Of a stretch of DNA of 64,000 nucleotides, positions 16,350 through 25,816 are shown one piece after another. The position numbers were made by a program, and so were the translations under genes. How positions within the stretch are numbered: position 1 is the first letter of the stretch; each line of letters begins with the position of its first letter. Source of the DNA: Brevibacillus sp. DP1.3A (lineage in GTDB: Bacteria; Bacillota; Bacilli; Brevibacillales; Brevibacillaceae); the NCBI RefSeq assembly GCF_013284245.2, contig NZ_CP085876.1:5590001-5654000 (forward strand), written 5' to 3'. The notes beneath the pieces were generated by a model that made no database searches, was not told the DNA's origin, and was given only the letters and a program-made list of their open reading frames with translations.

Positions 16350-17030
16350 ATGTTTTTCCATCCTATGGATTTCCTGATTCTGATTGCATTCGGACTGTCG
16401 CTCTGGGCACAGTTCCGTGTGAAAGGAACTTTTAACAAATTCGCTGAAGTTCCTACCTCCTCCGGTATTACCGGTGCTGAGGCCGCCCGCCGCATGCTCG
16501 ATGCGAACGGCTTGACGAACGTTCCTGTTCAACATATCCCAGGTACATTGACTGACCACTACGACCCGACTGACCGTGTCGTACGCCTGTCTGATCCTGT
16601 ATACTTCGGCAACTCGATTGCCTCTCTGTCCGTTGCTTGTCACGAGGTTGGCCATGCGATTCAGCACAAGGTCTCGTACCCAATGCTGGTAGCACGTCAT
16701 CGAATTTTCCCAGTAGTCAACCTGGTGTCCGGTGTGGCGCCGTTGCTGCTGTTGGCTGGCTTCTTCTTTAAAATGGCTGGACTCTTGCTCATCGGAATTA
16801 TCTTCTTCTCCGGAGCAGTTGCCTTCCAACTCGTCACTCTGCCTGTCGAGTTTAACGCAAGCAGCCGTGCGAAAGAACTGATGCTTAAAATGGGCTTCAT
16901 CCGCAATGAAGAAGAGCGTGGCGCAAGCAAAGTCCTGGGCGCAGCCGCTCTGACGTACGTAGCTGCCGCTCTGATCTCTGTTCTGGAGTTGGCGAAATAC
17001 ATCATGATTTTCCGTAGCTCTGACGACTAA
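16350..17030 (+). CDS. yugP: Membrane zinc metallopeptidase, YugP-like
   Basis: A 226-residue membrane protein with an N-terminal helix, the zincin motif HEVGHAIQH near residue 98, two helices around residues 122-165, a downstream EFNASSRA segment that could provide a third ligand, and a C-terminal helix. This is the Peptidase_M48-like neutral zinc peptidase family of B. subtilis YugP. The substrate is unknown; a membrane quality-control role is inferred. Confidence 0.9.
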   Translation: MFFHPMDFLILIAFGLSLWAQFRVKGTFNKFAEVPTSSGITGAEAARRMLDANGLTNVPVQHIPGTLTDHYDPTDRVVRLSDPVYFGNSIASLSVACHEVGHAIQHKVSYPMLVARHRIFPVVNLVSGVAPLLLLAGFFFKMAGLLLIGIIFFSGAVAFQLVTLPVEFNASSRAKELMLKMGFIRNEEERGASKVLGAAALTYVAAALISVLELAKYIMIFRSSDD

Positions 17031-17046
17031 TCCTTTAAACGGAACT

Positions 17047-17088
17047 ACAAAGGTACAGCTCTCTCACATGGGAGGCTGTACCTTTTTT
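17047..17088 (+). terminator. Terminator after yugP
   Basis: AAGGTACAGC pairs with GCTGTACCTT around a short loop, followed by TTTT. Confidence 0.8.
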
Positions 17089-17126
17089 CATAAGGCTACG
17101 TTACAATAAGACGGGGGGTTTTGCAC

Positions 17127-17942
17127 ATGCGAATTGGAATCATTGGACTAGGCAGTATGGGTCAAATGCTGGTGAAATCACTCTGTAAAAGCGGTGTGAT
17201 CCAGCCCGAGCATATCACCGTCTTCAATCGAACAAGAGAAAAGGCTGAAAATCTGCAAGCATCGCATGGCATTCTCATAGCTGAAAGTGCGCAAGAGGTG
17301 TGCAACCAGGCAAATCTGGTCTTTCTCTGCACAAAGCCACTGGATATCCTGCCTGTACTGCGTGCGTTATCTATCCCTGAAAGTGTACATATCGTTTCTG
17401 TGGCAGCAGGTGTTAGCCTCGATGATTTGGAAACCGTTCATGCTGGTGCCGTAAGCAAGGTAATTCCTACAGTCACTTCGCAAGAACTGCATGGTGTATC
17501 GTTATTTACATGCAGCAGTCGAACAAGTGCAGAGGATCGCAATGAGCTACTCACTCTCCTGTCTTCCATTAGTCAATCACAGGAAGTGTCCGAGGTCGAG
17601 ATCGAAACAGCAACGATCCTCACCAGCAGCGCACCAGGACTGATCGCAGGGATTCTTGACTCGTTCGCGCAGGCAGCCGTTCGCAAAACACCAGAGCTTG
17701 ACCTCGATACTGCGAGAAGCATGCTGGTGGAAACGATGCTGGGAACCGCTCTTTTGCTCAAAAACGAACAGCTTAGCTTCGACCAGCTGATTGAACGTGT
17801 TGCTACCAAAGGTGGCATTACCGAGGAAGGCTTGCGTGTTCTTGACAAGACGCTTCCTTCTGGATTTGACGAGTTGTTTGCCATGACAGAATCCAAGCAC
17901 ACTGCTTTGAAAATACTTGTCCAACAACAAATAAAAGCATAA
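17127..17942 (+). CDS. comER: ComER-like, pyrroline-5-carboxylate reductase family
   Basis: A 271-residue NADP-binding protein. The Rossmann motif GIIGLGSMG is at the N-terminus and the segment SSAPGLIAGILDSFAQAAV matches the dimer/catalytic helix of ProC-family reductases. Sequence features fit ComER of Bacilli, a ProC paralogue, better than the biosynthetic enzyme. An in-frame TTG lies at 17121, but the ATG at 17127 is better spaced from GGGGGG. It is followed after 23 bases by a second dehydrogenase. Confidence 0.8.
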   Translation: MRIGIIGLGSMGQMLVKSLCKSGVIQPEHITVFNRTREKAENLQASHGILIAESAQEVCNQANLVFLCTKPLDILPVLRALSIPESVHIVSVAAGVSLDDLETVHAGAVSKVIPTVTSQELHGVSLFTCSSRTSAEDRNELLTLLSSISQSQEVSEVEIETATILTSSAPGLIAGILDSFAQAAVRKTPELDLDTARSMLVETMLGTALLLKNEQLSFDQLIERVATKGGITEEGLRVLDKTLPSGFDELFAMTESKHTALKILVQQQIKA

Positions 17943-17965
17943 ATCGCGGATAGGAGAACAAGACA

Positions 17966-18817
17966 ATGATCATCGGTTGGATTGGTTTGGGAAACATGGG
18001 CATTCCAATGGCCAGCAATCTGTTAGCTGCAGGCTACGACGTACGTGTTTGGAATCGTACACCAGGAAAAGCTGCACCATTGGTGGCATTGGGTGCGAAA
18101 GAGACTGCGACTTTGTCCCAGCTGGTATCACAAAGCGATGTACTGTTCACCATGGTAAGCGACGATGATGCCGTAAAAGCAATCTATACAGGCTCAGATG
18201 GTCTCTTGAGTCTTCCCGTGCAAGGTAAGCTGGCGGTGGACATGAGCACCATTTCACCGGATACTTCCCGTTTTCTTGCCGAGCAGGCCAAACAGGCTGG
18301 GCTGCGCTTTCTCGATGCACCTGTCTCTGGCAGTGTAGGACCTGCAAAAGAAGGGAAGCTCGTCATCATGGTAGGCGGCGAGCAAGCGGATTATGACGTA
18401 GCCAAGCCGATGCTGGACAAGCTAGGCAAAGCAGCATTTTATCTAGGACCAAACGGTGCTGGCACATCTGCCAAGCTGGCGATCAATCTGTTACTTGGCA
18501 TTACGGTACAAGGTGTCTCTGAGACATTGCTGTTCGCTCGCTCTCTCGGCATTGGCACAGAACAGATGCTGGACATCATTTCCGAGAGCGCCGTGGGAAC
18601 CCCTTTAATCCGCGGAAAAGCAGCCTCGATCCTCTCTGACGACTATCCGGCTGCCTTTGCCCTGAAGCATATGGCCAAAGACCTTCGACTAGCGCATGAA
18701 GCAGGCGTTTCTACACCTTTGGCGGAATCTGTTAATGCCACCTATCGTCATGCACTGGAATCAGGACTGGGAGAGCTCGATTTGATGGCGATTCTGCGTC
18801 ACCTCGGTGAAAAATAG
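17966..18817 (+). CDS. 3-hydroxyisobutyrate dehydrogenase-family oxidoreductase
   Basis: A 283-residue beta-hydroxyacid dehydrogenase. It has the coenzyme motif GLGNMGIPMASNLLAAG, the substrate-binding motif FLDAPVSGSVGPAKEG, and the catalytic Lys in AKLAINLLLG. It resembles B. subtilis YkwC. The exact hydroxyacid is not known. GGAG precedes the ATG; the gene is probably cotranscribed with comER and ends at a strong terminator. Confidence 0.9.
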   Translation: MIIGWIGLGNMGIPMASNLLAAGYDVRVWNRTPGKAAPLVALGAKETATLSQLVSQSDVLFTMVSDDDAVKAIYTGSDGLLSLPVQGKLAVDMSTISPDTSRFLAEQAKQAGLRFLDAPVSGSVGPAKEGKLVIMVGGEQADYDVAKPMLDKLGKAAFYLGPNGAGTSAKLAINLLLGITVQGVSETLLFARSLGIGTEQMLDIISESAVGTPLIRGKAASILSDDYPAAFALKHMAKDLRLAHEAGVSTPLAESVNATYRHALESGLGELDLMAILRHLGEK

Positions 18818-18850
18818 GTTTCGTGTTTAGACTGACCCTACATAAATGAA

Positions 18851-18904
18851 ACAGCGGCTACCTAAGACCTGAAAATAACGTCTTAGTCTGGCCGCTGTTT
18901 TTTT
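18851..18904 (+). terminator. Terminator after the dehydrogenase gene
   Basis: ACAGCGGC pairs with GCCGCTGT, with an inner CTAAGAC/GTCTTAG stem, followed by seven T. Confidence 0.85.
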
Positions 18905-18967
18905 GCATTCCACGCAGAGCATACACCTATGTTTTACATATATTGCATACAAAAGGAGGAGTATGAT

Positions 18968-19336
18968 ATGCGTCATCCAAATTTTCAATATGTACAATAC
19001 AGTCATCGACTCCCTGTATACGCTGGTAAGACCTTTCGCTATGATTATGATGATGGCAATGTATTTATCATTCATTTCTTTGACGCTACTCATCGGCATG
19101 ATGAAGGGATTGCTGGACCGCATAAAGGATTCAATGGCTACTATACATTCAACTACGTGGAGATAGCTCCTTGCGTATATTTTATGTATTGGTTAGAAGA
19201 AGTCTACACGGTCAGCCAAGTTGCTGATTTTAATAGAATGCTGGTTTATACCCATTATACCTACGATGCACAGGGTGTTCGAAAAAGTCTGTTCCATTCC
19301 GGTACCATAACTGAACTAGACAGCTTCACCTCATAA
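18968..19336 (+). CDS. Small beta-rich protein, possibly MoaF-related
   Basis: A 122-residue soluble protein with alternating short strands, rich in Tyr and Phe (VYAGKTFRYDYDDGNVFIIHF, read in two parts around residue 20; YYTFNYVEIAPCVYF; YTHYTYD). The pattern suits the lipocalin-like MoaF-related domain, but the similarity is by eye only. A perfect AAGGAGG lies nine bases before the ATG at 18968. It is flanked by terminators on both sides, so it is monocistronic. Confidence 0.6.
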   Translation: MRHPNFQYVQYSHRLPVYAGKTFRYDYDDGNVFIIHFFDATHRHDEGIAGPHKGFNGYYTFNYVEIAPCVYFMYWLEEVYTVSQVADFNRMLVYTHYTYDAQGVRKSLFHSGTITELDSFTS

Positions 19337-19354
19337 TCGGTGATAGATAACAAG

Positions 19355-19386
19355 ACGAAAGACCGGAATTGCTCCCGGTCTTTTGT
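19355..19386 (+). terminator. Terminator after the MoaF-like gene
   Basis: AAAGACCGG pairs with CCGGTCTTTT around a short loop. Confidence 0.7.
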
Positions 19387-19397
19387 CGTTCGATACG

Positions 19398-19943
19398 CTA
19401 TTGTTTGGCCTTCAGCCACGCATTAAAAATCTTTGCTTCCTCTACTGCCCGTTGATCTGACAATACATCACCAGGTTTGTTGCCTTCTCCGATCATATAG
19501 CCCGCAAATGGCATTCCGACAAAAGAAAAAACATACTGAAACTGCTGAATCAATGGCAGTCCCTTCAATCTGGGCTGGTCTCCACCAGTCGTAATGACAT
19601 ACGCCTGCTTTTGCCCGAGAGATTCTTTGAAGGAATAACGCTTGTCACGCAAGCTCTGCGACCAGCGATCTACATAATTTTTCATGTGCCCCGACATACC
19701 GTACCAATAGATCGGCGTAGAGAAAATCAGAAAATCATGGGCGAGCACCGCTTCCGTCACTTCATCGTAATCATCCGCGACTGCATCGAAGCCTCCCTCG
19801 TCATGCCTTTGGTCGTGAATCGGGCGAATGTTTTTCTCCCGCAGACGGATACTGGTGTGCGGTACGCCTTCCAACGCTAGATTTGTCAATTGCTCCGTAT
19901 TCCCTGCGTCTCTTGAGCTTCCATGCAATACGAGAATGTTCAT
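19398..19943 (-). CDS. NAD(P)H-dependent FMN reductase, flavodoxin-like
   Basis: A 181-residue flavodoxin-fold protein. The phosphate-binding MNILVLHGSSRDAGNT is at the N-terminus, and STPIYWYGMSGHMKNYVDRW is the FMN-contact loop of NADPH-dependent FMN reductases/quinone reductases such as YwqN. The reading frame extends ten codons upstream, but homologues start at MNILVLHG, so the ATG at 19943 is chosen. Confidence 0.85.
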   Translation of the reverse strand: MNILVLHGSSRDAGNTEQLTNLALEGVPHTSIRLREKNIRPIHDQRHDEGGFDAVADDYDEVTEAVLAHDFLIFSTPIYWYGMSGHMKNYVDRWSQSLRDKRYSFKESLGQKQAYVITTGGDQPRLKGLPLIQQFQYVFSFVGMPFAGYMIGEGNKPGDVLSDQRAVEEAKIFNAWLKAKQ

Positions 19944-20045
19944 GTGCTCACCCATCCTTACTCCTATTGTCACTCCTCTTTATTGTAGTGAGAAAATCTG
20001 AGTTACTCAAACCTTAAACAACAAACGTCCCTTATTTACGCTTCT

Positions 20046-20213
20046 TCATTGACGATCACTTTTTCCCCACAGCACGGCAATCAGCAAAAAGACAAAGGAA
20101 ACAGGACGTTCGATAAAGATCATGGGATCACCGTTGGAAATAGTCAGCGCCCCCATCAGGACCGCCGTGGTGCCTGTTCCCAGTATTCCCAACGTCAGAA
20201 GGGGAATCAAGCA
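20046..20213 (-). pseudogene. Remnant of a TctA-family tricarboxylate transporter
   Basis: A minus-strand frame without start codon encodes about 55 residues. It begins with PLLTLGILGTGTTAVLMGAL, the degenerate TctA signature (normally GIPGSGTTAV), and runs directly into TISNGDPMIFIERPVSF, which resembles the extreme C-terminus of TctA proteins. The whole middle of the protein is missing, so this is an internally deleted fossil. It lies downstream of the MFS terminator. Confidence 0.55.
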
Positions 20214-20219
20214 TACATC

Positions 20220-20266
20220 AAAAAAAGGCTGCCTTACCAGTAGAAAAGTCTACGGATAAGACAGCC
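20220..20266 (-). terminator. Terminator of the MFS gene
   Basis: GGCTGTCTTATCC pairs with GGTAAGGCAGCC with an inner GTAGA/TCTAC stem, followed by seven T on the minus strand. Confidence 0.8.
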
Positions 20267-20276
20267 AGTTCGTGTT

Positions 20277-21506
20277 TTAATTTACGGAAACCCCACTGGA
20301 ATGCTCCGTCTGCTTTTTTTGCAAGCGCAACGCAAAAAGGAAAGCGATGAGTAACAATCCAGCAGATACATAATAAACAGCCCGGACACCCTGCCATTCA
20401 GCAATAGCTCCCATCACCAGGGCAGAAGCGCCAAAAACGAGTAAATCAATCGTCCCCTTTGCTGACATGACATAGGGCAGTGCTGATTCTTCCGTCTCTT
20501 GCTGCAAAAGTGTCTGCTTGCTTACATGCACCATTTCCAAAAACGGGCCAAGCGCAAAGGAAAACAACAGTGCTACCAGCGCGTTCGTACTGCTGCCAAA
20601 ACAAAAGGTAAAGAATCCGACGCCAATCGTACCGCAAATAATCCAGCGAAATAAATGGCGACGCATCCGCTCCGCATACATCAATAGCAGCGTCCCACCT
20701 GCAATAGCTCCAAGCATGTAACCGGCATTGATGTAGCCCCACCATTCTTCTCCTTGTCCAAGCACATTGAGGACAAATGGCAGCATAATCGCAGCGATCC
20801 ACACACCCCCGGACAAGCCGATCACGACATCTATCGCGACCAGCAGTCGCAGTACAGGTACATCGCGAATGGTTTTCCATCCAGTGAGCCAGTTTGTTGT
20901 CTCCCTAGCTGCCTGTTCTTCACGCAGCTTTTCGCTTGCCGGTGCAATGCCTGTCATCGCGATCGTTGCCACAACATAGGCACCAACCGTTCCCCACAAA
21001 ACATTACCCGCTCCCAACCAAGAAACGAGGAATCCCCCTGCGGCCCAACCGGCAAAATGAACGGTTTGATCCGAGGTGGCAAGCAAACCATTCGCTCGCA
21101 TGAGGTCTTCTCGTCCGACCAACTGCGGCACCATGGCATTGCGCGCAGGGTTTGCCCAGCCATCCATAAAGGCGATCGTTGACCCCAATCCGAATAATAG
21201 CCAGATCCACTCTCCCTGCTCTCCTACACCGCTGCTGACAGCTAATGAGGCTGCAGCCAAAAGTATCGTCTTCAAGCCTTGCGACAGCACGAGCATTCCT
21301 GTCAACGACAATCGCTGAAACACCAACGGAGCCAACAAGCTGCTCACAGACTGCGAAGCCACGATGACAACCGGTATAAACGCCGTGTACATGACAGAGC
21401 CAGTTGCAGCGTAGATGATCGAAATAAACGCAACAATATAAAATACATCCCCAAGGTTGGCCAATGTCTGACCCGCCCAGAGGCAAATAAAGCGTCGATG
21501 CCACAT
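20277..21506 (-). CDS. MFS transporter (MFS_3 / EntS-like)
   Basis: A 409-residue membrane protein with about 12 helices and an FMDGWANPARNAMVPQLV loop characteristic of the EntS/MFS_3 branch of the major facilitator superfamily, many of which export small molecules or siderophores. The substrate is unknown. GGAGGG is eight bases before the ATG at 21506; a GTG nine bases further upstream is too close to that ribosome site. Confidence 0.85.
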   Translation of the reverse strand: MWHRRFICLWAGQTLANLGDVFYIVAFISIIYAATGSVMYTAFIPVVIVASQSVSSLLAPLVFQRLSLTGMLVLSQGLKTILLAAASLAVSSGVGEQGEWIWLLFGLGSTIAFMDGWANPARNAMVPQLVGREDLMRANGLLATSDQTVHFAGWAAGGFLVSWLGAGNVLWGTVGAYVVATIAMTGIAPASEKLREEQAARETTNWLTGWKTIRDVPVLRLLVAIDVVIGLSGGVWIAAIMLPFVLNVLGQGEEWWGYINAGYMLGAIAGGTLLLMYAERMRRHLFRWIICGTIGVGFFTFCFGSSTNALVALLFSFALGPFLEMVHVSKQTLLQQETEESALPYVMSAKGTIDLLVFGASALVMGAIAEWQGVRAVYYVSAGLLLIAFLFALRLQKKQTEHSSGVSVN

Positions 21507-21622
21507 GAAACACACCCTCCTGTCGGTTCAGGACCAGCCTATACGTCCTGATGGAATATGAAGTTATTCACACCGACTCGCCATCACAATGGAGGTGCAC
21601 CTCTTTTCGCGAAAATTACCTT

Positions 21623-22843
21623 TTATTCTATTCCAGAATCAGAATGCTGTACAGATTTGTTTCGGAAAAAGCTGTAGTACACCCAGCCTGCGTTAATAAA
21701 CAAGAAAGCACTCGTCATGTAAAAGACTCCGCTAATACTCACATAGCCTGCCAAAAAGCCACCAATCATTGGTCCAAGCATGCTGCCGATACTGACGAAG
21801 CTGTTGTTATAGCCGTAGACGCGACTGACCATATGTACAGGTGTTGCTCGTCTCAGCAAAGCATTGACGGATGGAAGCAATCCTCCCAACGATAATCCTA
21901 ACAAAAACCGGAGCGCGACCAATTGCCATACCGTATGTACGAGACCTTGTGGAATGAAGATGATTGCGGCAGCCAAAAGCGAAAACAAGAGCACCTTTTG
22001 CGAACCAAACCGATCTCCTAAACGACCCAGCTGTGGGGAGGCAAAGACGTTTGCTACCCCCATGCATGCCTGGACAATACCAGCCCACAGTGCTACCTTT
22101 GCCCCTTCTGATCCAACTAATTGCGAAATGTAGATCGGCAACACAGGGATAATGCTAAACAACGCAAACTGGATCATTACGGTTACAAAAAAGAGCGCCG
22201 GGAGTTCTTTGGAAGAAAAGATCATCTGAAAATCTTCCCGCAGACTCGACCGTTCCTTTTTTTCAGGTGGAACAAAATTCTCTTTCACCATAAACGTAAT
22301 GACCAAGGTCGCCAGTAATAATACGCAACCGGTAATCACAAAAATCATCCGAAAGCCGATCTTCTCCGCGAGAACGCCGCCAAATAGCGGTCCCATAATG
22401 GTTCCGGCCGTAATAAAAGACTGAAGCAACCCCGTTGCCCAGCCAATTCGTTCTTTTGGTACAGAGGATGCTACTAGTGCGGTACTTGCAGGGATGATTC
22501 CCCCTACGAGTCCATTGAGCAGACGAAGGATCAAAAGCTGCCACAGACTTCCCGCAAAACCGGTCAGTGCCATCGTAATAGACATGAAAAATCCCGAGCG
22601 CAAAATCATGATCTTGCGCCCGTGCTTATCGGCCAAATTGCCCCAAATAGGCGAGACGAGGCCCGCCGTCAAAAAGTTAGCTCCAAAAATAATCCCCGCC
22701 CAAGCCGTGACTTGATGAGGGTCTTCAATTCCGAAATCCTGCTGAATGAAAAGCGGTAAAAAAGGCATGATCATGCTCATCGCCACCATGACGAAAAACA
22801 ACGATCCGCAGAGTACATATAAATTACGGCGCCATATCTCCAT
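21623..22843 (-). CDS. MFS multidrug efflux transporter, 12-helix
   Basis: A 406-residue drug:proton antiporter-1-type protein. It has the loop 2-3 motif GNLADKHGRKIM, the antiporter motif in helix 5 (LLQSFITAGTIMGPLFGG) and a repeat of the first motif in the second half (GRLGDRFGSQKVL). The closest types are MdtG/YqjV-like exporters. It lies close behind the ABC exporter on the same strand and the two may be cotranscribed. Confidence 0.87.
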   Translation of the reverse strand: MEIWRRNLYVLCGSLFFVMVAMSMIMPFLPLFIQQDFGIEDPHQVTAWAGIIFGANFLTAGLVSPIWGNLADKHGRKIMILRSGFFMSITMALTGFAGSLWQLLILRLLNGLVGGIIPASTALVASSVPKERIGWATGLLQSFITAGTIMGPLFGGVLAEKIGFRMIFVITGCVLLLATLVITFMVKENFVPPEKKERSSLREDFQMIFSSKELPALFFVTVMIQFALFSIIPVLPIYISQLVGSEGAKVALWAGIVQACMGVANVFASPQLGRLGDRFGSQKVLLFSLLAAAIIFIPQGLVHTVWQLVALRFLLGLSLGGLLPSVNALLRRATPVHMVSRVYGYNNSFVSIGSMLGPMIGGFLAGYVSISGVFYMTSAFLFINAGWVYYSFFRNKSVQHSDSGIE

Positions 22844-22867
22844 CGGATCTCCTCCAATCCCATCTGC

Positions 22868-24649
22868 TTATCCCAGTTGCGGGTCGGATGCACTTCCTAA
22901 ATCTTGCACACTCCACAGGCCATAGTATACGCCCTTTCTCTCCAGCAATTGCTCATGCGTGCCTTCCTCAACGATTTGTCCCTCTTTCATGACAATGATT
23001 TTGTCCGCATGGGTAATCGTCGAAAGTCGATGGGCCACGATGAGTGTAGTTCTTCCTTTTGCCAATCTGGACAAAGACTCCTGAATCGTGTGCTCTGATT
23101 CCAAGTCGAGTGCAGACGTCGCCTCATCCAGAATCAGAATACCCGGGTCACGCAGGAAAACACGTGCAATCGCGATTCGCTGCTTTTGCCCGCCAGAGAG
23201 CTTTACGCCGCGCTCTCCCAGCTCCGTATGGTAGCCATTCGGTAATTCGCTAATAAAGTCATGGGCATTTGCCGCCTTCGCAGCTTCTTGCACAGCACTG
23301 TCATCTGCATCAGGATTGCCCATTAAAATATTCACTTTTGCTGATTCACTAAACAAAATATTATCTTGCTGCACCATCCCGATATGGTGACGCAAATTTT
23401 GCTGCTTCACATCGCGGATATCGATGCCATCAATCGTAATTTTCCCTTCTGTCACGTCCCAAAAACGCGGCAGTAAGCTAATCAACGAAGATTTTCCGCC
23501 GCCTGACATCCCGACAATCGCAACTGTTTCACCAGAAGAGATGTTCAGATTCACATTGTTCAAGACAAGAGGGCCTTCCTCCCGATAGCGGAAGGACACG
23601 TTCTCAAAGCGAATTTCGCCGCGAATGCGTTTGGTTGCAGGGTCTACAGGCAACTCCCCTGCGTTTGGCTTGTCGACGATATCGTACGATTCATCGATAA
23701 ACTCGAACATACGGTCCATCGAGGCAATTGCCTGTGTCAATACCGTACTGGAATTGACCAAGCGTCGTAGCGGCGTGTACAAGCGATCCAAATAAACATA
23801 AAACGCAACCAAAGTCCCTACGCTCATGCTCCCGCCAATAACTTGATAGCCAGCATAAGCAATGACCAGGAGCGGTGCGATATCCGTCACCGTATTAATT
23901 ACAGCAAAAGTTCGCGCATTCCAGCGTGTTTGCGCCAGTGCCTTATCCAAAAACTGATTGTTTTCCTTTGCGAATTCCTTGCTTTCCTGCTGCTCCAAGG
24001 CAAAGCTGCGGATGAGCGCCATCCCATTGACGCGTTCATACAAATATCCTTGCAAACGCGCCAGTGCCGCAGAACGATCCTTGGTTAATTGACGCAAGCG
24101 CTTGTAGAAAAATTTGACGGAAATACTGTACAAAGGGAAAACGACAATCGCCACAAGTGTCAGTTCCACATCCATGTAGAGCATGATCGCCAGTGTCAGG
24201 ATGATCGTAATCAGGTCCAACCAGAGATTCATCAATCCCGTTTCCACGAAGCTTTTGGTTGATTCCACGTCGTTAATGACGCGAGAGATGACCTCACCCG
24301 TTTTTGTATTGTTGTAGTAGCGCATCGACAGTCGTTGTAAATGAGAAAACAATTGATTGCGGATGTCAAACAAGATACGACTAGATACCCACTGTGCATA
24401 GTATTGCCGGATGTACTCAACAGGGGCGCGAACGACGGTAAATAACAAAAAGGCCCCGAGCATCAGCCAAAATAACTGCTTCAGCTTTTCCTCTTGAGGA
24501 AGCGGACTTGGCAGCAGGTCATCAATGACGTATTTGATCAGAAGCGGCAGAGCAAGTGGGATCGCAAACTTTATAATACCAATGAATATAGTGCCCAATA
24601 TTTGTTTCCAATAGGGCAGGACATAAGCCAAATAGCGGCGTATGCTCAA
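22868..24649 (-). CDS. ABC exporter, fused permease and ATPase (YgaD-like)
   Basis: A 593-residue half-transporter that would function as a homodimer. Six membrane helices occupy residues 1-310. The nucleotide-binding domain has Walker A (VGMSGGGKSS), the Q-loop, LSGGQKQRIAIARV and Walker B (ILILDEATSALD). The start is TTG at 24649, eight bases after AAAGGAGG; a nearby ATG is out of frame. Its position near ntdP fits B. subtilis YgaD. Confidence 0.9.
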   Translation of the reverse strand: MSIRRYLAYVLPYWKQILGTIFIGIIKFAIPLALPLLIKYVIDDLLPSPLPQEEKLKQLFWLMLGAFLLFTVVRAPVEYIRQYYAQWVSSRILFDIRNQLFSHLQRLSMRYYNNTKTGEVISRVINDVESTKSFVETGLMNLWLDLITIILTLAIMLYMDVELTLVAIVVFPLYSISVKFFYKRLRQLTKDRSAALARLQGYLYERVNGMALIRSFALEQQESKEFAKENNQFLDKALAQTRWNARTFAVINTVTDIAPLLVIAYAGYQVIGGSMSVGTLVAFYVYLDRLYTPLRRLVNSSTVLTQAIASMDRMFEFIDESYDIVDKPNAGELPVDPATKRIRGEIRFENVSFRYREEGPLVLNNVNLNISSGETVAIVGMSGGGKSSLISLLPRFWDVTEGKITIDGIDIRDVKQQNLRHHIGMVQQDNILFSESAKVNILMGNPDADDSAVQEAAKAANAHDFISELPNGYHTELGERGVKLSGGQKQRIAIARVFLRDPGILILDEATSALDLESEHTIQESLSRLAKGRTTLIVAHRLSTITHADKIIVMKEGQIVEEGTHEQLLERKGVYYGLWSVQDLGSASDPQLG

Positions 24650-24706
24650 CCATCATACCTCCTTTGCAAACAAGGAAATCCCTCCCCCGGTCATTCGGGA
24701 AAGGGA

Positions 24707-25243
24707 TTATTCCTCATCATCTCGCACTAAAAGATAACGCTCGTACCAACGTTGGACGAATCCGTTTTGAAAAGGGCCACGTCGTGCGCTTACCCAATCC
24801 AGCACCTCTCGCAATGCTGTCTGCACTCTTTCCACAACAAATGGAGGATAGTTCATCTGTTTGCTATGCAAAAGAAACTCCTCTTCGTCGAGAATCGAGT
24901 ACGTCATATCAGGAAACACTTTTACGTCGAGATCATAGTCTATGTAGCTTAGCAATTGTCCCTTCATGCTGAAGGGCGAACCAATGTTGCAATAATAATA
25001 AATACCGTCATCACGAATCATGGCAATGGTATTGAACCACTGGCCTCTACCAAATGTACAAATGGCCGGTTCACGCGTACGCCATTCCCGCCCGTCTGCT
25101 TCTGTCACCTTGACCCGATCATTTCCCCCAATCACCACCGCATCACTGGTATGAATCAACGTAGATTTGTCCCATATGCGGTGCAACGAATGGTCATGTT
25201 TATAACTTTCTATGCGGATATTGGAGCCCGGAGTTGGTGACAT
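24707..25243 (-). CDS. ntdP: Nucleoside tri-/diphosphate phosphatase, DUF402 (YgaC-like)
   Basis: A 178-residue soluble protein of the DUF402/FomD-like beta-barrel family. YYYCNIGSP, SYIDYDLDVKVFPD and the DEEEF segment hold the conserved Tyr/Asp/Glu residues that bind metal and nucleotide phosphate. Staphylococcal NtdP, which hydrolyses nucleoside tri- and diphosphates, is the best-studied relative; B. subtilis YgaC is the orthologue by context. It precedes the ABC exporter. Confidence 0.88.
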   Translation of the reverse strand: MSPTPGSNIRIESYKHDHSLHRIWDKSTLIHTSDAVVIGGNDRVKVTEADGREWRTREPAICTFGRGQWFNTIAMIRDDGIYYYCNIGSPFSMKGQLLSYIDYDLDVKVFPDMTYSILDEEEFLLHSKQMNYPPFVVERVQTALREVLDWVSARRGPFQNGFVQRWYERYLLVRDDEE

Positions 25244-25291
25244 GACTCTCCCCTTTCTTCTCTTCTCTATTTGAATGGGGACAAGCCTCCT

Positions 25292-25705
25292 TTAAGAAGA
25301 GAGCTTTTTGGAAAGTGTAACATATTTTTGTACTTCATAGCCAAGTGAAAGGTAAAACGGAAGGACTTCCGGATTTGATTGATTGACCATGATCAAGACG
25401 TTATTGACACCTCGTTGCTTGAAACGCTTTTCAATTGCTTCAACGAGTTCGCGACCAATACCTGAGCCTTGCATCTCTGGAAGTACAGCCAATCGGTAGA
25501 AATAGGCACGTGCTCCGTCGATCGTGCCAACCACGACCCCTACAACTCTGCCTTCAATTTCTGCAACCATTACCAGATCGCTGTCCCAAGCCAAATGCTG
25601 GGCCAAATCGTTCAATGACTCTTTGTCCGATTGGTCCAACCCCGTCTCCTGCCAAATACGTGTGATAGCCGAATAGTCACCGAGTCGAAACGGACGAATC
25701 AGCAT
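25292..25705 (-). CDS. GNAT-family N-acetyltransferase
   Basis: A 137-residue acetyl-CoA-dependent acetyltransferase. The pyrophosphate-binding loop is LPEMQGSGIGRELV near residue 82, and the preceding strand is AYFYRLAV. The last third (NPEVLPFYLSLGYE) matches GNAT motif B. The acceptor is unknown. The frame reaches 25810, but AAGGAGG before the ATG at 25705 defines the start. Confidence 0.88.
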   Translation of the reverse strand: MLIRPFRLGDYSAITRIWQETGLDQSDKESLNDLAQHLAWDSDLVMVAEIEGRVVGVVVGTIDGARAYFYRLAVLPEMQGSGIGRELVEAIEKRFKQRGVNNVLIMVNQSNPEVLPFYLSLGYEVQKYVTLSKKLSS

Positions 25706-25816
25706 GTGTTGCCTCCTTCGTAACCTTCTTCCTCTATTGTACAACACATGGACAACTTTGTCTTGTGTCGCAACACCACAAAGTCTCCAACTCCATACTC
25801 CATCTGCCATAAATAA

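Noticed and set aside
16320..16829. Minus-strand frame of 169 codons
   Set aside because: Shadow of the yugP-like gene, whose HEVGH motif and membrane helices are unambiguous.
18930..18968. CATATATTG/CATACAAAA resembling sporulation sigma -10 elements
   Set aside because: They lie right against the ribosome site of the MoaF-like gene, so a start there would remove it, and no spaced -35 element fits.
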